Positions 1 through 10,609 of a stretch of DNA of 64,000 nt are shown here, one piece after another. Source of the DNA: Sphagnum compactum (lineage: Eukaryota > Bryophyta > Sphagnopsida > Sphagnales); contig OZ234500.1 in assembly GCA_965153455.1 (NCBI GenBank), positions 6,696,001-6,760,000 of the forward strand. The letters run 5' to 3'. The translations under genes and the position numbers were made by a program. Each line of letters starts with the position of its first letter. The first letter of the stretch is position 1. Under the pieces are notes generated by a model. The model saw nothing but the letters and a program-made list of their open reading frames with translations. It made no database searches and was not told the DNA's origin.

Positions 1-2409
1 GATTAGAGGGTCAAAGTAAGTCCCAAAGACAGGGTGACATTGTGAACAACTCTATTTTCCTTCCTTCAAACTGGGAGAGGTCGATTGCTAATTCTTCTAA
101 CTCATGGAAAATTTTAAAATAAAATAAAAATAGTAATCCATCCATCAGACTCAAAGAAGCCAAAAAATAATCCAATCACTCCTTCAATCCAAAGGGGGTA
201 CTAAAGCAAAATTCAATGCCTAGGCAGGAGTCAGTGTAGGCAAAGCTCTTATTAACCTATGGGGTTCACAACCCAATGTTAGTTAAGTGAGGCCTTGTAA
301 CAACTTCAAACATCTATCTTTTTTGAGTGCTCAAACCAAGGAAGAAGGCAGTTGTCACTTAGGATCCTTGCAGACTGATCAATGAAAATCAAGAAAAACA
401 TGAACAACAACAACAACAAATGCCCAAAAGCCCAACCAGATAGGCTATAACTTCCTTACTTACTTACACAGCTGATTGTCCTCTTGTTGTCAACAACTCA
501 GTCTGATATATTTATATATTAAAAAACAATAATAGTTTACATCCAACACCAAAGTTCAAACCCCATGGTAACTGACTATGAAACCCTGGCAAGAAGTCAT
601 TAAACAAAGCACCCAGCAAAGGGGGGGAAAAAGAAGGAACAAAAAGAGAGGACTCAAGTGGTCGGATCCAGAAGAGCAAAGCCCAAAGTGGGTCACTCTG
701 GAACATACGAACAAACTGATTATTTAATTAGTTGCTGTACAACATCATCCCCATGAAAAACAAATATTGACATAGGAATGCTTAATGATAAGTACTAAAG
801 TTTTCTTTAAAGTCAACCTGTCTTTGGTCCCTAGTTTATCTTTCTAGTCCCTGTTTCATCCCCAATTTGAGTGTGGTCTGGAAGTGAGTGAAATCAGGTT
901 TTATTTCTCAGTTTTTTTTAATCTTCCGATAATACAGAAACTGGAAATCGAAACTTCACAAAGAGTTGCAAGATTTTGTTCTGTTAAGACTTGATTTAAT
1001 GGAGATTATGAGTAAGAGTGACGGTGCCAGGTAAGCAAAATGTAAAACTCAGGGTGAAATTCATATGAGGGTCAATTCACATGAGAAGAACAGTTTGGTC
1101 CCCCTTTTGTTGGTGTGATATACTGTTTTCATCTTGTCTTTGTATTTCATCATCCCCAGTTTAGATACAACTGGGACCCAGTTTCTCCAGTGTGGGGGGT
1201 ACTTTACACTATTGATTCTAAAACAATAAGAATCAGTGCAGGCCATATTGTCACAGACTTATGACAAGATCAATTCAATCTTTGCTTTCAATCGAGTCTG
1301 CACAATCAATTCAAACTTGCTTTCAATTGTTCTGAATAATTTACTCCCCTGATGCTTCTTCTTAGCTCACGAATTGCATGATGCATTGAAGACTAGAGAG
1401 CTGAAGTAAAAACTGATACAAAGGTTTGGTTTAAAGAAAACACATGGTGTGTTTTTTGGTACCTATCATCTGAAGATTCAACAAATTGAGAAGGAAAACC
1501 AAACCCATCACATAAACAATGTACACATTTGCCTCCACAATTGGCAAATCCCATAAATCAAAATGAATAAATGGGTTCATCATGAGTTAATGCATGTTTT
1601 GTCCTTAGAGAAGGTCCACAACCAGTAGTAAAACAGCCTGTAAATCTACAGTAATTTGGATGAAGTTCACGCTTTAAATAATATGAGCTCATGTACATTG
1701 TAATAATATTCTAACTTCTTCAGTCTTTTTTTTTAATGAATTTTTTAGTGCAGCCTAAAAGCAAGGAGCACCATAAGAAGATGTATAAAATTTGGCAATC
1801 ATCCTTAGGAAGATTTAGCCAAACCTGGCTATAAATCAGATACGAACCACATATTATGAAGCAGAAATTTTCAGTCTTTCTTCTATGTTTCTGGCTACTT
1901 ACAAGATCTAAATGTAGCAATCTGGCGGATTTTTATTTTTCATTTCTGGCAATTGAAACCCCAAAACTATAACATGATTTTTGAAATTTGAATTTCACCT
2001 TTTGATGAAATTTGGCCAGTAAAAGAAGACACTAGATCTTTGGCTCTATATACTTGTCCAAGATTTCCATGTTTATGGGTAGGGATGGAAAATCATTTGT
2101 GCATCATTTTGGATGTGTTGGACTGAGCTAGAGGGCCACATATTAGGTGTAGGTGAATCTACTCTTAGATATTGATCTCATCACTCTGGTTAGTTTCCTC
2201 TCTGCTCTCCCTTCTTCCATTGTTGGAGTTTTTAGGGTTTTTCCATCCATTGGTGGGGGTGCTGCTGGTTCAGTAAAGTGATAATGTTGTGTGATATGGC
2301 CATTTCTGCTCTTATTTCTTCTGCCCATTGGGTGACAAACAACAGACAAAAAAAGGTGGCTGGGGATTGGACCTCCAGCCACTTGTACTTTAAACCAGGG
2401 TTTCTTTGA
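1..2409. other. AT-rich region without a recognisable gene
   Basis: Only short open frames with no family resemblance are present. Positions about 23-40 contain CCAAAGACAGGGTGAC, and a near-inverted copy lies at about 818-834. The same motif occurs in the duplicated block near 26.3-26.7 kb, so this may be a small dispersed element. A stretch near 1790-1830 carries the AGCCAAACCTGGCTA-like motif of the dispersed family described at 2410-2860. Confidence 0.6.
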
Positions 2410-2860
2410 AGGATTTTGTGATGTAACCAAAGTGGTGATCATTCAGAAAATAATTTAGCCAAATTTGGCTACATACTAGATATGAAAGTAAAATAGAATC
2501 CTTCAATATTCTTGGTTACCAACTGCAACTTATCATAAAAATCTGGTGATTTCAAAAAAAATCCTTCAAAATCTGGCCAATTTGGGTCATGTTTTCCTTG
2601 AAAATTACTCTGTATAATTGAAAATCCCAATAGAAGAATATCTCTTATACCCGGCATTTGAAAAATAAAGGGACCTGCCTGGTATCAATTTGGGTCTCTA
2701 AACAATACCCTGGATTACCAATTTCTCTTGGTATTATTCTTGAAAAATGTTCCCCTGTTATGCATAAGGGGCTGGCTACCTACCTACTTGAACTTATCAT
2801 AAAAATCTGGAAAATTGGAAAATAAAATCTGGAAATCTGGCCAGTATGGAGCTTTTTCCT
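2410..2860. repeat. Dispersed repeat family, copy 1
   Basis: The block contains GTGATGTAACC, TTTAGCCAAATTTGGCTAC, CTAGATATGAAAGT and CTTATCATAAAAATCTGG in order. The same ordered motifs recur, diverged, at 43320-43545 and 61538-61740. Shorter pieces around AGCCAGATTTGGCTAAAT occur near 60255 and 60955. Three ordered copies support an old interspersed repeat. I cannot assign it to a transposon class because no clear termini were found. Confidence 0.55.
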
Positions 2861-3244
2861 CATGAGAAATCCTTTGTTATATGTTAAAATGACAAATTTT
2901 TCAGGTCAAATTTTTGTGACAATTTGCCCCCAAAAAATCATTGCACATTCATTGACAGCAGACCAAGGTTTAAAAAAAAATTGTGATATAAAATTATTTA
3001 AAAAAATTTCCGATTTTTTTTTGCTTGCAGAAATAGTCGAAATTACACGAGAATAATACGTTTATTTATCCAAAAACTTTCCCAAATTTTTGTTCTCCAA
3101 AAACGGACAAAGGCCCACTTCAAAAGTCATGAAGCTGCCCAAGTGGTACAATCTCGTAGTGCGTATAATTAACGAACCGGAAATTTGCAGTACCAGTAGA
3201 CCCTGGCTTTCACAACGGTGGCCCACTTTGGTGTCGGGGACAAA

Positions 3245-3705
3245 GCTCGTATTCGCGCGCGTATTCCCCAAAGTCCTCGCTCCGTACGTACCTGGTCCTT
3301 AGACGCTCGCCGTATTCCCGAAAGTCCTCGCTCGGTACGTACCTGCTCGTATCCGAGTGCTCACTCCCGAAAGCCCTCGCTTGGTACGTACGTGGTCGTA
3401 TACGCTCACGCGTATTACCGAAAGTCGTCGCTCGGTACCTGGACGCGGGTGCGTATTCGCCCGTGTATTCCCGAAACTCCTTGCTCGCTACGTACCTGGT
3501 CGTATGCGCCCGTATTCCCGAAAGTCCTGTCTCGGTACTTTGAGTCTGGTCGTATCCGCGCGTATATTCCCGAAAGCTCCGTATACGAATAGGGTAGGAG
3601 CGTAGAGATATAGATCTGGAGCTAGATACGCGTATTCCCGAAAGTCCTCGCGAGGTACGTACCTGGTGCGTATCCGCGAGCGTATTCCCGAAAGTTCGCG
3701 CTCGG
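3245..3705. repeat. CpG-rich minisatellite, about 50-60 bp period
   Basis: About nine diverged units share the core CGTATTCCCGAAAGTCCTCG followed by CTCGGTACGTACCTGGTCGTA. Units begin near 3252, 3309, 3360, 3410, 3463, 3510, 3560, 3630 and 3680. The array is strongly enriched in CpG and in CGTACGTA palindromes, unlike the surrounding AT-rich DNA. It leaves open frames on both strands (for example 3210-3746 on minus), which I treat as repeat translations. It ends about 430 bp before the start codon of the 4140 gene. Confidence 0.85.
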
Positions 3706-3749
3706 CAGCTCAGAGACCTGAGTTCTCTCAAACTTCCGACATTCATAGT

Positions 3750-4139
3750 CCTGAGCTTTGTATTGAAATTCGGAGCTGCTGGGGCGGAAGCAGAAGTTGT
3801 GGAGAAAACAAACAGAGAGTCAAGAATTGAACTACTGTTGTTGTAGTTTTGTCGAGAATTGGAGTTTTGTCAATTGGTTCAGTGGTTGCTTTGGGAGGTG
3901 AAGAAGAAGAAGCAGAAGAAGAAGCTGGCAAAAGGATCATCAGGGGTGGAGAAATTGCAATGGGAGTCGTCGACAACTTCTCTTTCAATTGTCTCATGCA
4001 GACTTGCAGCTCCTGCGGTTTGATGATGAGAAGCGGAGCTTGCGGGAAACTGCGTTCTTGCAAAGCCAGGAAGCAAAAACGATTTGGGTAGTGAGAGACA
4101 CAGGCAGAGAGACAGAGACAGAGACCGAGAGAGAAAGCA
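3750..4139 (+). promoter_or_regulatory. Probable promoter/leader of the 4140 gene, GA-rich
   Basis: The stretch before the ATG at 4140 contains GAA/GCA-rich tracts near 3900-3935 and a GAGAGACA-type purine tract at 4091-4138 that ends in GCAATGG, a good plant start context. An upstream frame of 80 codons (3849-4091) and another (3989-4183) that overlaps the ATG out of frame would be uORFs if transcription starts upstream of them. The transcription start site is not identifiable by eye. Confidence 0.45.
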
Positions 4140-7100
4140 ATGGGGGTATGTGCATCGAGGACTGGGAAGCAGGAGGACAGTAAAGAAGGTGGGAGTTTAC
4201 AGAAAAACAGCTTCTCTGGAGTCGATCCTTGCAGTCTAGGTTTCAAGGCTTTGAGTTTCGATTCCCCTGGATCGTCTGCGGAAGTGGGGGAAATAGGGAA
4301 GCTGGGTACACTCTTGTGTAGGAAACGGAGCTGCAACGTCGTCATCGGAGGTTTCGGTAAGAACCATCATGAGATGCTGCTGCACAGCTGCAGCAGCAGC
4401 AGCAGCAGAAGACGAAGAAGAAGATCACCGCTGGGATCTCTTGTCGGAGAGCTTTCCAGCTTAACGTCTTACCTGCAGCAGAGTTCGCCTAGTCTCGTGC
4501 GGGAGCAGCTTGATATTCATGAACTCGAAGCCATCGCCAAAGCGTACGCGGAATCTGCTGCCAAAGCCGCAGCCCATGACATCTTCATGTTTCTTAAGGA
4601 GAATGATCAGCTGCTGGCTGCAGCTCCGGCTGCTGCAGCATCTCCTAGTCCCGAGGAAGATGAAGACGTAGACTCGGAACAAGCTGAAGCTGCTGAAGTG
4701 GAGAATGGAGTTGTAGAAACGATGCAGAGCTCATCAGCAACAGCGGAGGAGAATTCGCATTCGCAATTTGAGCAAATGGATCAGCCTGTCCTAGACTTGG
4801 GAAGATCAGCTTCAGCAATTCATGAGCAGGAATTAGTTTTGGAAGGTTGCAGCTTCGAGTACGTCCCTGCTGCTGCTGCAACAACCCGCAGCTCCGGCGG
4901 CAGCTCATGGGCGTCGGTTGTCAATGCAGCCGGGCAATCCAGTAGTGCTGCAGCATCGTGTCTAGCTGCTACAACAAAACCTTTGAGACTTCCCAATGTC
5001 GATCGGGTTTCTCCTGCTGCAGCTGCAGTAAGCTGTCTACGCGTTTCTACAGTAGGATTAGTGTCACCAGAAGACCGTCATCATGCGGCTGCTGCAACAA
5101 CAGACGTCGTGGAGGATTTGGAGGAGAACCAAGGATGCTTGGCATGCTTCAGTTTGGCAAATGGGTTACGGTTAAACTTACTCACCGCCTGCAGCAATTC
5201 TTCTTCTTGCCAAGCTGCAGTTCGAGCTGCTGCAGCTGCAGCTGCAGCTTGTTGTCGAGGAAATTCTTCCGACTGCCGCACACATGAGCAGCGACCTGAT
5301 GATGCAGATGCAGATGCAGATGCCTTCTTTTCCTTTCCAAGCTCACCAGCGTCTGCTGCACATCATCATCATCATCATCACTTCGAAGAAGCTATTCTAG
5401 GATCATCAGCTAGGAAGCTCAATAGTGATCAACAACGACAACAGGTTCAATGCTTTGATATGGAGTTAAGAAGTAGTAGTAGCACTGAGAGCAGCAGTAG
5501 CAGCAGCAGCAGGACTGAGGAGAATCTCAGTGCAAGGTCAGCAGCGTCAAATGCAGCATTCTCCAAAGGTGCATTTGGTTCTCCATTCCCAGTTTTGTGG
5601 GGAGGAGGAACAACAAATTACTCAAGCTGGAAAGCTGATGATCTGCAACCAGCAGCAGGAGCAGCAGGAGGAACTACCAACAAGCTCAGGCTCCAAGGAT
5701 TCTCACAGCTGGAGGATCAAGGTCGAGGAGCTTGCAGCACTACTACTAGAGCTGCAACTCTTGCTTGCAACAACTCTGTTGCATCAGATTCCATAACCAG
5801 TACCGCTACTACTGAGCCAGATTCTCCCCAAACTTCCTCTAGCAATGAGGATTTGGGAATTAGGGATGTGCATGACGACGACGACGACGATGATGGAGAT
5901 GATTCCAGCTCCGACTTGTTTGAGATTGGCAACATTCAGAATGGTGGTGGCAGCAGCAGCAGTCTCATCATGGGCTTTACTGGACTGGATTTTCCATGCC
6001 TTCCGATCAAGAAAAACTTCACCAGTGCCAAAGAAGTGTCAGAAATCTCTGCATCATCATCTGGGCGTTTTTTTTCTGCACCATTTTGTGATTCAGGTTT
6101 GTGTTGCCTCTTCTGTATTTGCAAAATTTGCGCTCCTTTGGCATTCTGCAAATGTTTGTAAATTTTCCTTGTCTGGGTGTGTGTCTGCAGTCTGCACCAC
6201 TTCTGGGGCATTCTGCAATGTTTACAAAGTCTTAGTCTTTTTTGCAAGTTTTGTCTCATCCTGGAGAATGTCTGCACCACTTTGCAACCCAGGTTTGTGG
6301 CTTCTTGTATTTGCAAATTTTTCACTCTTTTGGTGTTCTGCAGTGTTTACAAAGTCTTACTGTTTTTTGCAAGTTTTTTGTCATCTGGGTGTATGTCCGC
6401 ACCACTTTGCAATCCAGGTTTTTGGCTTTTTGTATTTGCAAATTTTGCACTCTTTTGGCATTCTGCAATGTTCACAAAGTCTTTCTTCTTTTTGCACATT
6501 TCTTGTCATCTCGGTATATGTCTGCACCACCTTATGATGCAGGTCTGTGGCTTTTTTGTTTGGCAAGTTTTGCACTCTTTTTGCATTCTGCACAGTTTGT
6601 ACAAAGTCTTAATGTTTTTTTGCGATTTTTTTCTCATGTTGTTGTATGTCTGCACCACTTTGTGATCCAGGTTAGTGGCATTTTTGTATTTGCAAATTTT
6701 GCACTCTTTTGGCATCCTGCAGTTTTTACAAAGTCTTACCGTGCTTTGCAATTTTCCATCATCCAGTATATGTCTGCACCACTTTGTGATCCAGGTTTAT
6801 GTCTTTTTTGTATTTGCAAATTTTGCACTCTTTTGGCCTTCTGCAGTGTTTACAAAGTCTTACTTTTTTCCCTTTTAAAAATAAAATAAATTATAGCAAT
6901 TCCTTTTTCTCATCCAGGTCTATGTCTGCACCACTTTGTAATCCAGATTTGTGGCTTTTCATGTTTGCAAACTTTTTTTCTCTCTTGGCATTCTGCAGTG
7001 TTTACAAACTATGACTGTTTCTGTTTTCAGCAATTTTTTTCAGCTCTAGTTAGTAGAGAAATGTGTAGAGTGAGACACCCATGCACGATGGGCTTCAAGA

Positions 7101-7744
7101 GGTTTGAGCCCTGTGAATGCGGGCAGTAGGACAGGCCTCAGGTGTGCACTCTGGTTCCTAGTGTCACGAGACTGACACCTATCGGGCAAACCCTAGGGTT
7201 TAGCAGTGGCAGAATGTGCCCCCTAGGATGTGTTCCCTAGTGTAAAAGGTTGGTTGTAAACTAGCAAACACAAGTCAGTCTTTATGTAGCAGAGGTAGGC
7301 AAGAAACATCAAAATCTGCAGGGGCAGCTGATTCTACCGTTTTGAAAACACTTGATTCAGCATGTATGTACCTCCTATACAGCCTTTTGATTTGAGCTAA
7401 AATTCTGGTTACAATTGTGGTAATATCATCAAACCTAACCATCACATGCACAAACTGCTAATAAAGGTTCTGGACATTGGGGTTCTGCAGGTTCTGTCAG
7501 GAACTTAATGAGGGGTGCAAAGGCTGTCCATGTTGCCAACAGGAGAGCCAAGGTGCTCAAAGAACAGGCAAGGGTGAAAGCAAAGAGTGCAGAGTTAGTA
7601 AAAGCAGTGATTGGTGGTGATGCTACCAAGAGTGGTCAACAGGGTAAAGGGCTAGTTCTCATGAAGGATGGCCGGTTGCGCCAAAAGGATTTAGCAGTTA
7701 AGAAATGCAACAGAGAAGCAAAGCACTCCAGACTGTCAAGGTAG
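4140..7744 (+). CDS. Low-complexity Ser/Ala-rich protein, putative N-myristoylated, two exons
   Basis: I propose exons 4140-6096 and 7491-7744. Exon 1 ends in phase 1 at TTCAG|GTTTGT and exon 2 starts after TTCTGCAG in the matching phase, giving 736 residues and a TAG stop. The start MGVCAS fits N-myristoylation at Gly2 with a palmitoylatable Cys4. Next come a Ser/Arg stretch (about 85-95), a helical Glu/Ala segment (about 125-155), Ala and Ser runs, an eight-His run near 408, an acidic Asp run near 580, and SSSDLFEIGN near 590. That last motif resembles SDLFE-type motifs of plant PKS and BIG GRAIN-like regulators, but the rest is not recognisable, so this is only a hint. Exon 2 adds a basic Lys/Arg-rich tail of about 83 residues. 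The exon is rich in GCA/CAG/AGC triplets read as Ala, Gln or Ser in different frames. The function is unknown, and membrane association is inferred. Confidence 0.7.
6078..7020 (+). repeat. Intronic tandem repeat, about 125 bp, spanning the 5' splice site
   Basis: About seven units start with TCTGCACCACTTTGTGATCC, then AG|GTTTGTGGC, then TTTTGTATTTGCAAATTTTG, CACTCTTTTGGCATTCTGCA and a TTTACAAAGTCTTA segment. The AG ends of the donor-like site fall at 6096 (the inferred real donor), 6292, 6418, 6542, 6670, 6794 and 6946 (the last lacks GT). A partial unit near 6190 lacks the donor. The first unit includes the last 18 or so coding bases of exon 1. The repeat leaves overlapping open frames on both strands that are not genes. 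Confidence 0.9.
7040..7215 (+). mobile_element. Possible tRNA-derived SINE fragment in the intron
   Basis: TAGTTAGTAGAG near 7048 resembles a pol III box A, and GGTTTGAGCCC near 7101 resembles box B (GGTTCGANTCC) at about the usual spacing. The segment is more GC-rich than the rest of the intron. No poly-A tail or target duplication was recognised, so the call rests on the two box-like motifs only. Confidence 0.25.
7188..7201. promoter_or_regulatory. Palindromic double telo-box
   Basis: AAACCCTAGGGTTT is a perfect 14 bp palindrome made of two facing telo-box motifs (AAACCCTA). Telo-boxes in plants are bound by telomere-repeat-binding (TRB) Myb proteins, and many sit near transcription starts. 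Here the site lies in the intron about 290 bp before the second exon of the 4140 gene. Confidence 0.4.
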
Positions 7745-9115
7745 TGGGATCTTACAACCTAGTGATTTGCTGAACAAACCACCTTGTGTTGGGGCAACCA
7801 GAAATGAACTAGTGCCTGGAACTTCAGCTGCAGATACTCCATTCTGGCAAAATGGTTTGAGTATGAGACAGGTACTGGATAGACAGGGGACCCACAGTCT
7901 GAGAGTTAATGAAGACGATGACTGAAGGATGAATACAGGTTCTAGATAGACAGCAGACCCAGAGATTGAGCACTAGTGAACCCCATGACTGAAGTATATG
8001 GGTTTGTATCATATGGAAAAGGCTGTGCCGAAATTGGAAGGTAAGAGCCCAGAAGTTTTTGGGCCTTCTTGAGGAATTATAGGAACATCTTTGTGATCTT
8101 TCAGAACTATGCTGATGCTTGTATGGATTCTACCTGATAATTTTTGAAAGGACCTTTGTTGATGACTAGAAGAGAAACTTCAATGTTAGGAGATTGCAAA
8201 ATCAGAGCATGTAAATGTTGGATCATCTCATCCATATGCATCTGGACAAGAAACATTCAATTGATGAAGGTCAGGGACAAATCTCATTTACAATTTCATT
8301 ATAGCATGTCCCTCCAGCTGTCTCAAATGTGGCTTGCTTATGCTGCCTCTTTGTTCGGCAATATGCTTTGACACAGCAAGTATTAAGGTCTGAAAATGCT
8401 GCACCTGTGGAAGTTTCTAATTGTCAACAGAATATCATGTATTTGGAAACTGAGACCATCATTTGCCATGCATAACATACCAAAGAGCGAGCAACCTTGA
8501 TTGAAGTTTTCAAAATAGGCCAGCAGGTATTTGTACCAGGCATTGTTATTCAAGATAATCAATATATGACCACTCCAGTGTGTTCAATACAAATGATGAA
8601 TGTCTCCATTCCAGGATCAAGTACAGAATGGCTAGTACCTTCCTAACAGCAAGGTGGGAGAAGCAGATCAATATTTTCCACTAATTAGTGAAAAATGAAA
8701 ATAAATCAACAAGGCATACATTATCCCTCAACAGCTGCATCAAATAAAAGCATCATTTTGAGCTAAATTACATTAAGATCCCCTCCAGCAATGTCTGTGA
8801 ATTGTGAAGGATCCATCACAGAAGTGTGCAAATTCAATAGTTGTACACACAAGAGAAGCTCAACACCTGCTACGCTCCGAATATGATCTTGGGTTTCAGA
8901 TGAATGCATTTTCCGGAATGTTGGCATACCCCTGATAATAGAAGTTGCTGAGGAAGTTTTAGACCTCCCCATCTGTTTTCTCTCGATCATTGCCTCTTAT
9001 TTATATCCTTGAGACTCCTTGATATCTGAGAAGCATATCAGCCAATGGGCATTGTGTTAGTTACTAAAACACCCACAACACAAGGATCCTCAGCTTCTTA
9101 GATGCAACAATATTC
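7745..9115. other. 3' flank of the 4140 gene and convergent flank of the 9116 gene
   Basis: Just past the stop, a different frame stays open (about 7716-7924) and reads like protein, so a frameshift or an alternative splice at the TCAAG|GTAGTG site (7740/7741) is possible. A block containing GATAGACAG and CATGACTGA-like text is imperfectly repeated at about 7870-7925 and 7940-7995. Poly(A)-type signals AATAAA occur near 8700 and 8745. On the minus strand, 8763-8990 is open for 75 codons without recognisable family; it lies in the likely 3' region of the 9116 gene. Confidence 0.4.
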
Positions 9116-9856
9116 CTACTCCTGAGAAGCCTGCAATGAGTTGCTTACAGTAATCTGGTAACAATGTTTTGCTTGCTGTAGGGATACCACAATTACAAAT
9201 AACACAATCCCCATTCACCTATTCAGTCAATATATCATCACCTCAAATGTTCAAATTGTGGCACCACATAAGCAAAAGACGCAATATAAAACCACTGACC
9301 TCTTCCTTAAAAGACTCTGAGTAGACCTTGAGCTGGTGAGTTAACTCCTCCCTTGCTTGAAGCCCTAAAAGATAAACATACAGTCAAACCAAAATAATCG
9401 TTCGCAATGAGTTTACACCCTCAGAAAAGCATTAGGCAACATAGCAACCTTCCCAAGCAGGTTCCAGAAGATTGTTCCAGCAATCACCAGAAGCATCACA
9501 GAGGGGAAAACATAACAATGCTGTTGGAAACACCTACAGGAGTTGGTTCAATTTCTTGAAGCCTGAAAACAACAGTCAAAAAAACTTCACAAAGTCAAGA
9601 TCTCTGTGATACAGTGCTACTTCTTATTCAAACCCTATTGCAATTTCCAAATAAGAATTCCTGCAGGAGGACACCCCGCAGAACCTTTGAGATGCATAAA
9701 ATCATACCTTTCTGAGCCACATCCTCGATAGCTTTTGACGACATTACTGCAAACCTCTGACAGGAAGCGCTGCACATACAGAAGAACGGGGGCATGGTGA
9801 ATTGGGATTCCTTAACCTCAACCCTTCTGGCCAGAAACCCTAACAAACGCAGCCAT
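9116..9856 (-). CDS. Probable five-exon gene for a 77-residue hydrophilic protein
   Basis: On the minus strand I propose exons 9856-9839, 9769-9708, 9562-9534, 9364-9300 and 9175-9116. All four introns (69, 145, 169 and 124 nt) have GT-AG ends, and phases match, giving 78 codons including a TAG stop. The product starts MAAFVRRFLSEV, continues through LQEIEPTPV and REELTHQLKVYSESFKEE, and ends LQASQE. The middle part looks helical, possibly coiled coil. A short Arg-containing N-terminus could be a targeting signal, but this is inference. I do not recognise the family. Support comes from the protein-like, phase-consistent exons and the telo-box motifs around the start. The first short intron is the weakest step; without it the frame has stops before the second exon. 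Confidence 0.5.
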
Positions 9857-10237
9857 CTTGAAGGGTAGGGGTCTCGTCATGATTCCGAAAGCTAGGGTTT
9901 CAACAAGACTAAATTACACATTTTGCTTACTCTGAGATACAACTCGCGGCACAATCTATTCTAAGGTCGCTGTACTGCAGTCACACGGCAACCTAACTTG
10001 GGCTGAAAGAAATCTACACATCCCACCAGGTGACAAAAGAAAACAGAAAGAACAGTTTTCCGGTTGGGGACAAATTACTTGTTCGCGAGCCGATCAACCA
10101 CCAATTCGTTCACAACATACTGGACCACCCGAGCGAGAAAATTCCCTCGGCCAGACATCGTTTAACCTTAAAACCCCTCCTCCTCTTGCTCCTGCTCCTT
10201 GCTCTTGAAGACAAAGCCTAATTCCAGAAACCCTAAT
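9835..10237. promoter_or_regulatory. Telo-box cluster at the start of the minus-strand gene
   Basis: AAACCCTAA occurs at 9835-9843 (at the first exon-intron junction of the proposed gene), AAACCCTA on the minus strand at 9893-9900, and AAACCCTAAT near 10228-10237. Such telo-boxes are common near starts of plant housekeeping genes. The local rise in CpG content from about 9860 to 10560 agrees with a promoter region, whose exact transcription start is unknown. Confidence 0.45.
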
Positions 10238-10463
10238 TCACAAGAGTTTTGTTATCCCTTTGCGTCTAGAGACCAGAAATTCTACAAATTCATTGAGCAG
10301 CTGATGAGAGAGAGACCGCTCCAGCAATCAATCCACAGTGCGCGCCGCAAGAAAACTTTGTCGAATTTCGCGACAAGATCCACGAGCAGAGCGGAGGGCG
10401 AGACATGTCTCCGTTGAGGAACGTGACATTCGTGAGAGGGGGAGAAAGCGCGGCGCAAAGCAA

Positions 10464-10605
10464 GTGAACCTGTTCACCGTGTGATACAGGAGAAAATATG
10501 GCTCGAAAACGGTGAACCTCTTTACCGTGTGAAACAGGAGAAAAAGATGCTCGAAAACGCTGAAGCTGTTCACCGTGTGAAACAGGAGTAATTTTTTCTC
10601 GTTTG
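10464..10605. repeat. Three 48 bp tandem units with an internal palindrome
   Basis: Units start near 10464, 10512 and 10560. Each carries GTGAACCTGTTCACCGTGTG or a variant, then AAACAGGAGAAAA and GCTCGAAAAC. The first unit has the near-perfect palindrome GTGAAC-CT-GTTCAC; the second and third have one arm altered. The repeat lies about 600 bp upstream of the minus-strand 9116 gene. The minus strand is open here (10328-10609), but that frame is explained by the repeat. Confidence 0.8.
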
Positions 10606-10609
10606 CCAT

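Noticed and set aside
3210-3746. Long minus-strand open frame (178 codons), Arg/Ser/Thr-rich
   Set aside because: It is a translation of the CpG-rich minisatellite, and the plus strand is open for the same reason.
5845-6889. Several plus-strand open frames rich in Cys, Phe and His (up to 230 codons)
   Set aside because: They run through the 125 bp intronic tandem repeat in different frames; the pattern repeats because the DNA repeats, and no domain is present.
9628-9846. 72-codon minus frame covering the start of the 9116 gene
   Set aside because: Reading through the short intron gives no in-frame continuation into the next exons through the canonical acceptor; the spliced frame fits better.
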